A DNA stretch of 8,489 bases from an uncultured Pseudomonadota bacterium (lineage in GTDB: Bacteria; Desulfobacterota_B; Binatia; UBA9968): NCBI GenBank assembly GCA_946478635.1, contig CAMLCX010000191.1, positions 1 to 8,489 on the forward strand, read 5' to 3'. The stretch's first letter is position 1. Each line of letters opens with the position of its first letter. Below are positions 1-6,251 of the stretch, piece after piece. Under the pieces are notes generated by a model. That model saw only the letters and a list, made by a program, of their open reading frames with translations, was not told the DNA's origin and searched no databases. Made by a program: the position numbers and the translations under genes.

Positions 1-2
1 AC

Positions 3-770
3 GTGGCCCTGGCCGTAGTGCTGCCGTTTTTGATGCTGCTCTGGACCAGTATTCAGCCCTTCTACGCGGTCCCGTCGGCGGATTCGCTGGCTCGGATCAG
101 CTTGGCAGGCTACTTCAAGATTTGGCATGAAGGCACGGTCATGCTCGCTCTATGGAATACCACAATTCTGGCCCTATCGACTTCGGCGGCGACGATCTTG
201 CTCGCCGTGCTGGTGAGTTGGTTCGTCGTGCGGCGCGCGCGGGGGGCCGACGGTTTGTCGCATTATCTCGCCACCGTATCGTTCTTGCCGCAGTGCGTGC
301 CAAGCATCGTCATCGGTTTGGCGTTTATTTTTGTTTACGTGCGCTTTCCGATTCCGATCTACGGCACGCTGTGGATTATCGTCCTGGCCATGACGACCCG
401 CTACCTCGCTTACAGCTCGCGCACGATGACCTCGGCGCTGATGCAGGTGCACGGCGAGTTGGAGGAAGCTTCGCAAATGTCGCGCGCGTCCTGGGCCCGC
501 ACGCTGCGCAGAATTACCATGCCGCTGCTGGCGCCCGCCATGATCAATGTTTTTTTCTGGGTGGCGGTGCATGCGATGCAGGAGCTCTCCATGGCGTTGA
601 TGCTCTACAATCCAAAGACGGTGGTGGTCTCGACGATGATCTGGAGCATGTGGCAAAACGGCCGGACCGCGGATGCGGCGGTTTTGGGGGTCCTATTGAT
701 TATGTTCTCCGCGATTTTGCTGCTTGGCGGCCAGTTCTTTGCACATCTGCGGCGGGATGCCAATTCGTAG
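3..770 (+). CDS. ABC transporter permease, C-terminal part (5' end outside window)
   Basis: This is an inner-membrane permease of a binding-protein-dependent importer, in the FbpB/PotB-type BPD_transp_1 family. The visible 255 residues contain about six hydrophobic segments (near residues 2-16, 46-75, 92-113, 120-136, 180-200 and 224-245). The cytoplasmic EAA loop at about 153-178 (GELEEASQMSRASW then RTLRRITMPLLAP) docks onto the ATPase. The loop's usually conserved glycine is arginine (R161). The reading frame is open to the left edge, so the GTG at 3 is probably internal. Family members are either about 260-residue subunits or about 550-residue fused double permeases, and this could be the second half of a fused one. 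The ATPase gene follows after 137 bases. Family assignment is firm; the substrate is not visible here. Confidence 0.9.
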   Translation: MALAVVLPFLMLLWTSIQPFYAVPSADSLARISLAGYFKIWHEGTVMLALWNTTILALSTSAATILLAVLVSWFVVRRARGADGLSHYLATVSFLPQCVPSIVIGLAFIFVYVRFPIPIYGTLWIIVLAMTTRYLAYSSRTMTSALMQVHGELEEASQMSRASWARTLRRITMPLLAPAMINVFFWVAVHAMQELSMALMLYNPKTVVVSTMIWSMWQNGRTADAAVLGVLLIMFSAILLLGGQFFAHLRRDANS

Positions 771-867
771 CTGGGAGTTCGTTTTGAACGTTGTCTTTTA
801 GCTATCGCATTTCCTGGCGAGCCTCGCGCCTTTGTGCGGGATCATAGTTTGGCGATTCGGATGATTG

Positions 868-903
868 TTCGCGCCAAGACGCAAAGAGCGCAAAGACTCG
901 AAG
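868..903. repeat. Dispersed intergenic repeat, CGCAAAGA type
   Basis: The stretch reads CGCCAAGACGCAAAG followed by AGCGCAAAGACTCG, a purine-rich near-tandem array of the unit (G)CGCAAAGA. A loosely complementary, decayed arm (GCGCCTTTGTGCGGG) lies at about 826-840, so the permease-ATPase gap may hold a degenerate inverted repeat. I know this motif as a common intergenic repeat of environmental bacteria; that is recollection, not a search result. It lies directly upstream of the ATPase start and leaves little room for a good ribosome-binding site. Confidence 0.5.
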
Positions 904-907
904 TAAA

Positions 908-2014
908 ATGATTAGCGTCAAGGATCTGCAGAAATCATTTCCCGGGACGCGGGGCGAAGTGCGGGCGCTGCGCGGCGTTTCCTTTGAAGTAGCCAGAGGA
1001 GAGTTGTTCACGCTCCTCGGTCCAAGCGGATGCGGCAAGACCACGACTTTGCGCTGCATCGCCGGTTTGGAGCAACCTTTGGCCGGAGAAATTCTAATCG
1101 ATGGTCGTGCGGTATTCAGCGCTGCGAATGGCACCTTCATTCCGCCGGAACGGCGCAATATCGGCATGGTTTTTCAATCTTACGCCATCTGGCCGCACAT
1201 GACGGTGTTTCAAAATGTGGCTTATCCTCTGGCGAAGGAGGCGAGCCGGGGCGAAATTAGTGAGCGTGTCGCACGGATCCTCGAGCGGTTGAGCCTCGAC
1301 GCGCTGGCCGAACGGCTCGCGCCGAACTTGAGCGGCGGCCAGCAACAGCGCGTTGCGCTGGCGCGCGCCTTGGTGGCGCAACCGCAGGTGCTGCTTCTGG
1401 ATGAACCACTGAGCAATCTCGACGCCAAACTGCGCGAGCAGATGCGGTTCGAGCTCAAAGCGCTGCAGGAGTCGTTCGGCATCACGACGGTTTATGTGAC
1501 GCACGACCAGGAAGAAGCGCTGGCACTGTCGGATCGCATCGGCCTGATGCACGAGGGTGCGTTGATTGAGATCAATTCGCCGGCCGATCTCTATCTGCGT
1601 CCGGCACATCGGGTAACCGCGGATTTCCTGGGCACGGCGAATTTTGTTTCGGCACAAGTCGACCGTAATGGCAGCCGGCCATGGGATGAGATGATGGTCG
1701 CCACGTCCATTGGCTCGTTCGCCGCGCAGCGAAGCGTGGAGTGGCAACCGGGGATGGCGGCACAGTTGTTCTTTCGTCCGGAATCCGTCGAGCTTCTCGA
1801 TGGAGCGGCAGCCGCGAACAACTCGCCGAACCACGGCTCGGGGGTGGTGGAGCGTGTTACGTTTCTCGGCAATTCAGTGGACGTTATTATTCGCTGCAAT
1901 GACGTGAAGCTTCGGGCGCGCACCCATCCCGCGCGCGCCCCGGCGGTCAATCAGGCTGTGCGGTTTTTCATTTCGCCCGCTGCCTGCATCGCGTTTCCCG
2001 TGGGCGGCAGTTAG
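908..2014 (+). CDS. ABC transporter ATP-binding protein (FbpC/PotA type)
   Basis: This is the cytoplasmic ATPase that powers the importer. All nucleotide-binding elements are intact: Walker A GPSGCGKT at 38-45, Q-loop Q90 in MVFQSYAIWPHMTV, signature LSGGQQQR at 141-148, Walker B LLLDEP at 162-167, the D-loop SNLD at 169-172 and switch histidine H199 in VTHDQEEAL. About 130 residues follow the ATPase domain and include FRPE and a GVVERVTFLGNSVDV stretch. This is the TOBE domain usual in this subfamily, and the 368-residue length is typical. The ATG at 908 gives the standard MISVKDLQKSF opening but has only a weak ribosome-binding site. It follows the permease gene and precedes the E1 genes. 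The 'ferric iron' or 'spermidine' labels given to such ATPases cannot be confirmed from this subunit. Confidence 0.95.
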   Translation: MISVKDLQKSFPGTRGEVRALRGVSFEVARGELFTLLGPSGCGKTTTLRCIAGLEQPLAGEILIDGRAVFSAANGTFIPPERRNIGMVFQSYAIWPHMTVFQNVAYPLAKEASRGEISERVARILERLSLDALAERLAPNLSGGQQQRVALARALVAQPQVLLLDEPLSNLDAKLREQMRFELKALQESFGITTVYVTHDQEEALALSDRIGLMHEGALIEINSPADLYLRPAHRVTADFLGTANFVSAQVDRNGSRPWDEMMVATSIGSFAAQRSVEWQPGMAAQLFFRPESVELLDGAAAANNSPNHGSGVVERVTFLGNSVDVIIRCNDVKLRARTHPARAPAVNQAVRFFISPAACIAFPVGGS

Positions 2015-2040
2015 ATGTTTTCCGCCCTCGCCTACGAAAG

Positions 2041-2095
2041 TGGGAGAGGGAAGGGTGAGGGAGCCCTCACCTCAATCCTCTCCCAGAGGGAGAGG
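2041..2095. repeat. Palindromic intergenic repeat, GTGAGGG / CCCTCAC type
   Basis: The outer arms TGGGAGAGG (2041-2049) and CCTCTCCCA (2077-2085) are perfect reverse complements. Inside them GGTGAGGG (2054-2061) pairs with CCCTCACC (2064-2071). A trailing GAGGGAGAGG follows at 2086-2095. The transcript could fold into a long, slightly bulged hairpin. There is no T-run after it, so it is not a classical intrinsic terminator, but it could attenuate transcription or protect mRNA 3' ends between the ATPase and E1-alpha genes. I recall the motif as a widespread intergenic repeat of environmental bacteria. Confidence 0.7.
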
Positions 2096-2130
2096 AAGTC
2101 AGAATGTACCAACTGGTCGCAAGATATTTC

Positions 2131-2145
2131 AGGAGGTAATGGGTG
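2131..2145 (+). promoter_or_regulatory. Shine-Dalgarno site fixing the GTG start of the E1-alpha gene
   Basis: A perfect AGGAGG at 2131-2136 lies six bases before the GTG at 2143. An ATG at 2139 is too close to the site and opens only an eight-codon frame ending at TAA 2163-2165, so the GTG is the likely start. Confidence 0.85.
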
Positions 2146-3093
2146 GCATCGCTAGAATCGTTTAAAGAAAATGACCTGCGTACCCGCATCGAGTGGCGGC
2201 TCTACCATAACATGCTGGTCACGCGTCTGTTCGAAGAGGCGCTGATCCGCTGGGAGCATGAAGGGAAGATCGCGGCGCAAACGTTCCCCAGCAAAGGTCA
2301 GGAAGCGATTGCCATCGGTTGTTGTCTGGCGCTGGAAAAGGGCGATGCGGTGATTCCGTCGTTCCGCACGCGCGGCGCGATGATCGGCATGGGTGTAACG
2401 ATCGCCGAGCAACTGCGCGAGTTCATGCATAGTCCGTTGGCGGCGGGAGATTCCCGCGACGCGCCCCATCATAGCTCGTGGCCGGATCGCGGTGTGATGC
2501 CGGGCTCGACAATGATCGGCGGCCATCTCGCCATGGGCGCGGGCCTGGCGCTCGCCATGCAATTCGACAAACAGCGGGCGGTGAGCGTCGCCTTCTTCGG
2601 CGATGGGACGCTGGGTTCGGGGGATCTGCATGAAACGATGCATATTGCCGGAGCGTGGGGGCTGCCGCTGATCCTCGCTTGCGAGAACAACGGCTGGGAA
2701 ATGTCGACGACATGGTCGAAGGTGCGGAAAACGCGCTCGCTGATCCCCTATGCGGAGCCTTTTGGTTTCGCGGCGCGCACCGTGGACGGCAACGATGCCC
2801 TGGATGTCTATCATTCGGCGCGCTGGGCGCGCGCGACGGCGCTCGCCGGTCAACCGGTTTTCCTGGACTGCTTCACATTTCGCACCGGACTCTACAGCTC
2901 TCATTTCGGCGAGGTGCGGCCCGGCATCGAAGCTGATCTCACCGAGTGGGAGAAGCGCGACCCATTGAAGCGCATGGCCGACTGGCTGATCGAACACGGC
3001 ATGGCGTCGGCCGAAGATCTCGCGCAGGCGCGGCAACAGCAAGAGGCAATTATCGAGAAAACGTTTGAGCAAGTTGGAGCCGAGGTGGAGTAG
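2143..3093 (+). CDS. Thiamine-diphosphate 2-oxoacid dehydrogenase E1-like protein, alpha subunit
   Basis: This is the thiamine-binding half of an alpha2beta2 E1-type enzyme (pyruvate, acetoin or branched-chain 2-oxoacid dehydrogenase family), which decarboxylates a 2-oxoacid in the cytoplasm. The TPP/Mg motif is clear: GDGTLGSGDLHE from residue 153, ending in ENN at 181-183. The N-terminal LFEEAL and FPSKGQEA (48-55) blocks and the PSFRTRG segment (72-78) also match the family. At 316 residues it is close to the usual 320-370. The loop that normally reads GGSMH is APHHSSW here (107-113), and the canonical Gln in GAQ is histidine (GGH, 126-128). It starts with GTG behind a perfect AGGAGG. The beta-subunit gene follows after 74 bases. 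No lipoyl E2 or E3 gene is visible, so the true substrate and the acyl acceptor are unknown. Confidence 0.88.
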   Translation: MASLESFKENDLRTRIEWRLYHNMLVTRLFEEALIRWEHEGKIAAQTFPSKGQEAIAIGCCLALEKGDAVIPSFRTRGAMIGMGVTIAEQLREFMHSPLAAGDSRDAPHHSSWPDRGVMPGSTMIGGHLAMGAGLALAMQFDKQRAVSVAFFGDGTLGSGDLHETMHIAGAWGLPLILACENNGWEMSTTWSKVRKTRSLIPYAEPFGFAARTVDGNDALDVYHSARWARATALAGQPVFLDCFTFRTGLYSSHFGEVRPGIEADLTEWEKRDPLKRMADWLIEHGMASAEDLAQARQQQEAIIEKTFEQVGAEVE

Positions 3094-3100
3094 TAAAGAC

Positions 3101-3123
3101 GTAGGGGTGACCGGCGGTCGCCC
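3101..3123. repeat. Short palindromic repeat, copy 1 (GGGYGACC-GGC-GGTCGCCC)
   Basis: This is a 23-base unit, GTAGGGGTGACC followed by GGCGGTCGCCC. It matches the copy at 5206-5228 at 22 of 23 positions. The arms form an eight-pair stem with a GGC loop, with one G-T wobble in this copy. It lies in the 74-base gap between the two E1 subunit genes, upstream of the beta-subunit ribosome-binding region. Confidence 0.75.
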
Positions 3124-3167
3124 TTCATGAAGTCAACACCAACCGCGCCGGAGAGAAAGACTGGAAC

Positions 3168-4124
3168 ATGACTACCTTAAGTTATCGCGATGCCGTCGGT
3201 GAGGCGCTGCAAGATTCCATGCGCGATGAGCCGCGGCTGATGATCATCGGCCAGAATCTCACCGGGCATGCGCTTAAGCGGCTTGCCGAGACTTACGGCA
3301 CGGACCGGGTGCGCGATTGCTCGATCAGCGAAAGCGCCATGGTGGGCATGGCGGTCGGCGCGGCGATGAAGGGCATGAAAGTCGTCGTCATGATCGCCTA
3401 CGCCGATATCGCTTCCGTCTGTCATATGGCGATCGTGCAGAGCGCCGCCAAGCTGCATTATCTCACCAACGGCCGATTGAACTGTCCCGTCATCATCCGC
3501 CTGCCGATCGCGCGCTTTCGCGGGCACGGGCCGGAAGGCAACGAAGTCGGCGCGTCGTGGTTTTATAACGTGCCGGATTTGAATATCGCGATGCCAGGAT
3601 CGGCGAGCGAAGCGTATTGGAATTTTCGCGAGGCGCTGCGGCGGCCAACGCCGACTTTGTTCTTCGAGGATCGCTCGATTCACACTCGGAGCGGAGAATT
3701 GGCTGATAGTAACACCGCCGGCAAAGCGCAGATCACCCGCTCGGGCGATCGCTTGACGATCATTGCCGCCGGACGCGCTGCGGCGCTTGCCGAAGACGCG
3801 GCCGATGAATTGGCGAAACAGGAGCATCACAGCGCTGTCGAAGTGGTGAGTCTCGGTTTTATCAAACCGCTCGACAAGGAAACGGTTTTGCAGTCGGCAA
3901 GCAAGACCGGACGAGTGCTGATTGTGCAGGACGAGCCGCTTCTGTCCGGATATGCGCCCTATGTCCGGTGCCTGCTAGACGAGTTGCCGCCAGGAAAGCT
4001 CGCCGTGGCGCCGCGCATCGTTGCGGGCGCGGATCAGTTTCTGCCGTTTTGGGACGAAAAGCCATTCCTGCCCTCGGTGGAAAGCGTGATCCCGGCGATG
4101 AACGAGATGTTACAGAGAGGATAA
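3168..4124 (+). CDS. Thiamine-diphosphate 2-oxoacid dehydrogenase E1-like protein, beta subunit
   Basis: This is the partner subunit of the E1-like enzyme. The N-terminal transketolase-type pyrimidine-binding domain spans about 1-175 and the transketolase C-terminal domain about 185-310. The glutamate that activates thiamine in this family is present as E55 in CSISES, and the SAAKLHYLTNGR (92-103), IIRLP (109-113) and VVSLGFIKPLD segments align with the family. Several usual motifs are altered: GEDVG is GQNLTG (28-33), the DQI triplet is CHM (85-87), and the HSQ segment before EAWF is replaced by GHGPEGNEVGASWF (119-132). The length of 318 residues is normal. Upstream there is only a modest GGAGA at 3150-3154. 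This divergence points to a non-standard substrate, or to a decarboxylase or acyloin-type reaction; that is inference. The binding-protein gene begins 18 bases downstream, consistent with one operon. Confidence 0.88.
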   Translation: MTTLSYRDAVGEALQDSMRDEPRLMIIGQNLTGHALKRLAETYGTDRVRDCSISESAMVGMAVGAAMKGMKVVVMIAYADIASVCHMAIVQSAAKLHYLTNGRLNCPVIIRLPIARFRGHGPEGNEVGASWFYNVPDLNIAMPGSASEAYWNFREALRRPTPTLFFEDRSIHTRSGELADSNTAGKAQITRSGDRLTIIAAGRAAALAEDAADELAKQEHHSAVEVVSLGFIKPLDKETVLQSASKTGRVLIVQDEPLLSGYAPYVRCLLDELPPGKLAVAPRIVAGADQFLPFWDEKPFLPSVESVIPAMNEMLQRG

Positions 4125-4142
4125 AAAAGAAAAGGATAACGG

Positions 4143-5162
4143 ATGAAAGTAACCTTTCAGTTGATCCTTTCAGTGTCGATCCTGCTAAAAGGCGCGCTTG
4201 CGATGGCCCAAGTTGCAAACCCCGACCTTATCGCGCAGGCGAAAAAGGAGGGACAGGTTGTCTGGTACACGACCGTTTCGATCCCTGAAAGCAAGCAATT
4301 CATCGACCTGTTCGAGAAGCAATATCCATTCATCAAAGTCGATTTGCTTCGCTCCGGCTCCGGCCCTCTGGTCAATCGCGTCATCAGCGAGTACGCGGCA
4401 AAGAACTTCGCAGCCGATGTATTGCACGGCATGACCAGCCGGGGCGGATTTACCGTCTTAAGGCAGAGAAATATCATCGGCCGCTACGAATCGCCGGAGC
4501 GTAAATTCTATTCCGCTGAGCTCAAGGACAAGGAAGGTTACTGGTCATCGACGTTTCAGAATACCTTCGTGCTGGCGTACAACAAGCGAAACATTAAGCC
4601 GGACGATGTGCCGAAGACCTACGAGGACTTGCTGAAGCCGATGTGGAAGGGCAGGCAGATTATCAACGATACGGATAATTTTGAATGGTTCGATGGATTG
4701 CTCAAATTTTGGGGCCGCGACAAAGGCATTGCGTATTTTCGCCGTCTGGCGCAGCAGGACCAGATTTTTCAGCGCGGCGCGCGCGGCCGCATTCAACTGG
4801 TCGCCGCGGGCGAGGCGCCGATGACGATCGGTTACGGGCCCCACGCGCAGAGCTTCGTCAATCAAGGCGCGCCCATCGAATGGGTGCCGTTGGAACCCGT
4901 GGTGGTGATCATCAACGGTTTGTGCGTCGCGCAGAGAGCGCCGCATCCGGCCGGAGCGCGCTTGTTCATCGATTTTCTGCTGTCGAAGACCGCGCAGATA
5001 AAGCTCCGCGAGATGAGCAGGATTCCATCACGCAGCGATGTCGAATCCGATCCGCCCCGGCTCATCAAGGGCTTTAAAAAAGTGGTCCAAGATATTGAAA
5101 ATGAAAGCATGGCGGAATCGATCAAGCTCTTTCAGCAAACCTTCAATTTAACTCCCGGGTGA
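4143..5162 (+). CDS. Periplasmic ABC-importer solute-binding protein, family 1
   Basis: This is the extracytoplasmic receptor of the importer encoded by the upstream permease and ATPase genes. The Sec signal peptide is clear: MK, then a hydrophobic core to about residue 19, with likely cleavage after ALA (18-20) or AMA (20-22). There is no lipobox cysteine. The mature 317 residues carry family-1 landmarks: VVWYTT at 39-44, RSGSG (70-74, a ligand-contact loop in relatives), NTFVLAYNKR at 140-149, DLLKPMWKGR at 162-171, AAGEAPMTIGYG at 221-232 and HPAGARLFIDFLLS at 268-281. I do not see the adjacent tyrosine pair that FbpA-type proteins use to hold ferric iron, so an organic ligand is more likely. 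AAAGGA at 4131-4136 is six bases from the ATG. Family confidence is high; ligand unknown. Confidence 0.9.
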   Translation: MKVTFQLILSVSILLKGALAMAQVANPDLIAQAKKEGQVVWYTTVSIPESKQFIDLFEKQYPFIKVDLLRSGSGPLVNRVISEYAAKNFAADVLHGMTSRGGFTVLRQRNIIGRYESPERKFYSAELKDKEGYWSSTFQNTFVLAYNKRNIKPDDVPKTYEDLLKPMWKGRQIINDTDNFEWFDGLLKFWGRDKGIAYFRRLAQQDQIFQRGARGRIQLVAAGEAPMTIGYGPHAQSFVNQGAPIEWVPLEPVVVIINGLCVAQRAPHPAGARLFIDFLLSKTAQIKLREMSRIPSRSDVESDPPRLIKGFKKVVQDIENESMAESIKLFQQTFNLTPG

Positions 5163-5205
5163 AACAGAAAATTGACCGCAACGAACGCAGATCAGGCAAA
5201 ATGAT

Positions 5206-5228
5206 GTAGGGGCGACCGGCGGTCGCCC
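5206..5228. repeat. Short palindromic repeat, copy 2 (GGGCGACC-GGC-GGTCGCCC)
   Basis: This is the second copy of the 23-base unit. The arms at 5210-5217 and 5221-5228 form a perfect eight-pair stem around GGC. It lies between the binding-protein and hydrolase genes, 17 bases upstream of the hydrolase Shine-Dalgarno site (AGGAG, 5246-5250). Both copies have the same orientation, spaced about 2.1 kb apart. Confidence 0.78.
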
Positions 5229-5255
5229 GCCGATGTCGACGATTTAGGAGCAGCC

Positions 5256-6095
5256 ATGCCAACAGCAAGCATCAACGAAATCGACCTTTATTTCGCAGAG
5301 CATGGGAACGGTGAGCCGGTTCTTCTAATCCCCGCGTCGTGGTGGCCGCACAATACCTGGAAGGTTGGCGTCGTCCCGGTTCTTTCGCAGCGTTACCGGA
5401 CGATTATTTTTGATTGCCGCGGTACCGGTCGAAGCAGCAAGCCCCAGGACGGTTACACGGTCAAGCAATTCGCAGAAGACGCGTTGGGATTACTAAAGCA
5501 CCTCGGCATCACACGCTGCCACGCGGTGGGGTTTGCATTGGGCAGCTTGATCGTGCAGGCGATGGCGATCGATCGTCCGGATCTTGTGGCGTCCTTGACG
5601 ATGGCCGCCGCAGGGCCGGGCTCCAAAAAACTCAATGGCGCGCCGCGCGATCTGTCTCCCGAGACGATGCGAGAGATTGGCGACATGGGTTTCGAGACTT
5701 ACATTCGCAGTCACATCGACAACGACGGCATGGCGTATGATCCCGACTTCTATGGCGAGCACCGAGACCTGGCGGTGCTGCTGGCGGACGCACTCTGGTC
5801 AGGGCAGTCCACGGTGGAAATGTTTCTTCGTCATGAAGCGGCGCGGCTGACTTGGGACACGTTGGCCGAAGCGCGCAAGGTGAAAGTGCCGACGCTGATT
5901 CTTTGCGGCGCAGATGACGGCATTGAGCGTCGTGGCAGCACGCCGGCCACCACCGCGCAACGACTCGGCGAGGCGACTCCCGGCGCCGAGTTGGCGCTCA
6001 TCCCCAAGACCCGGCATATGACCTTCTGGGACGGCGACGGCGGGCTGATTGCGTTGCAGGATTTCCTGGCGCGCCATCCGATCGCTACGAAGTAG
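5256..6095 (+). CDS. Alpha/beta-hydrolase-fold protein lacking the nucleophile serine
   Basis: This 279-residue protein has the alpha/beta-hydrolase fold: strand VLLIPASWW at 22-30, FDCRGTGRSSKP at 52-63, a nucleophile elbow at 92-96, a lid region around 120-195, and a C-terminal LILCGADD at 214-221 followed by KTRHMTFWD at 251-259. The second strand-loop and the acid and histidine positions (D220 or D221, and H254) look intact. The elbow, however, reads G-F-A-L-G instead of G-x-S-x-G, so alanine 94 (codon GCA) sits at the nucleophile site. The protein may be non-hydrolytic, for example a cofactor-independent lyase- or dioxygenase-like member, a binding protein, or an inactive paralogue. AGGAG at 5246-5250, five bases from the ATG, fixes the start. 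It is the last gene of the plus-strand cluster. Confidence 0.88.
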   Translation: MPTASINEIDLYFAEHGNGEPVLLIPASWWPHNTWKVGVVPVLSQRYRTIIFDCRGTGRSSKPQDGYTVKQFAEDALGLLKHLGITRCHAVGFALGSLIVQAMAIDRPDLVASLTMAAAGPGSKKLNGAPRDLSPETMREIGDMGFETYIRSHIDNDGMAYDPDFYGEHRDLAVLLADALWSGQSTVEMFLRHEAARLTWDTLAEARKVKVPTLILCGADDGIERRGSTPATTAQRLGEATPGAELALIPKTRHMTFWDGDGGLIALQDFLARHPIATK

Positions 6096-6160
6096 AAAAA
6101 GATCTTAACCCCAAAGAACCTCGCGCGGCAGAGCCGCAACCAAAAACGGAAAAAGCAGGA

Positions 6161-6243
6161 TTCACCACGAAGGACACGAAGGGCACGAAGTTTAGAAGTC
6201 AAAATTATTCCGACCTTCGTGACCTTCGTGCCTTCGTGGTGAA
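6161..6243. repeat. Large inverted repeat built of CACGAAGG units, between convergent genes
   Basis: The left arm at 6161-6190 begins TTCACCACGAAGG and contains three 9-base CACGAAGG-type units. The right arm at 6215-6243 ends CCTTCGTGGTGAA and is its reverse complement except for one mismatch and one single-base gap. The spacer is 24 bases. The element fills most of the 156-base gap between the hydrolase and hydratase genes, whose stop codons face each other, so it could act as a two-way transcription barrier. A smaller hairpin, GCGGC-AGA-GCCGC, lies at 6125-6137. The CACGAAGG family is one I recognise as frequent in environmental genomes. Confidence 0.85.
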
Positions 6244-6251
6244 TATATTGT

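Noticed and set aside
2139..2165. Eight-codon ATG frame overlapping the E1-alpha start
   Set aside because: The ATG is only two bases from AGGAGG, too close for normal initiation. A leader-peptide role cannot be supported.
2152..3072. Long minus-strand open frame (306 codons) opposite E1-alpha
   Set aside because: It is a shadow of a GC-rich coding strand: rich in Arg and His, without recognisable motifs, while the plus strand encodes a clear family protein.
3..5162. Naming the transporter genes fbpABC (ferric iron)
   Set aside because: Family similarity of the ATPase and permease is not substrate-specific, and the binding protein lacks a visible iron-type tyrosine pair.
6161..6243. CRISPR-like array from regularly spaced CACGAAGG units
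   Set aside because: The units are contiguous 9-mers arranged as an inverted repeat, with no unique spacers between longer direct repeats and no cas gene.
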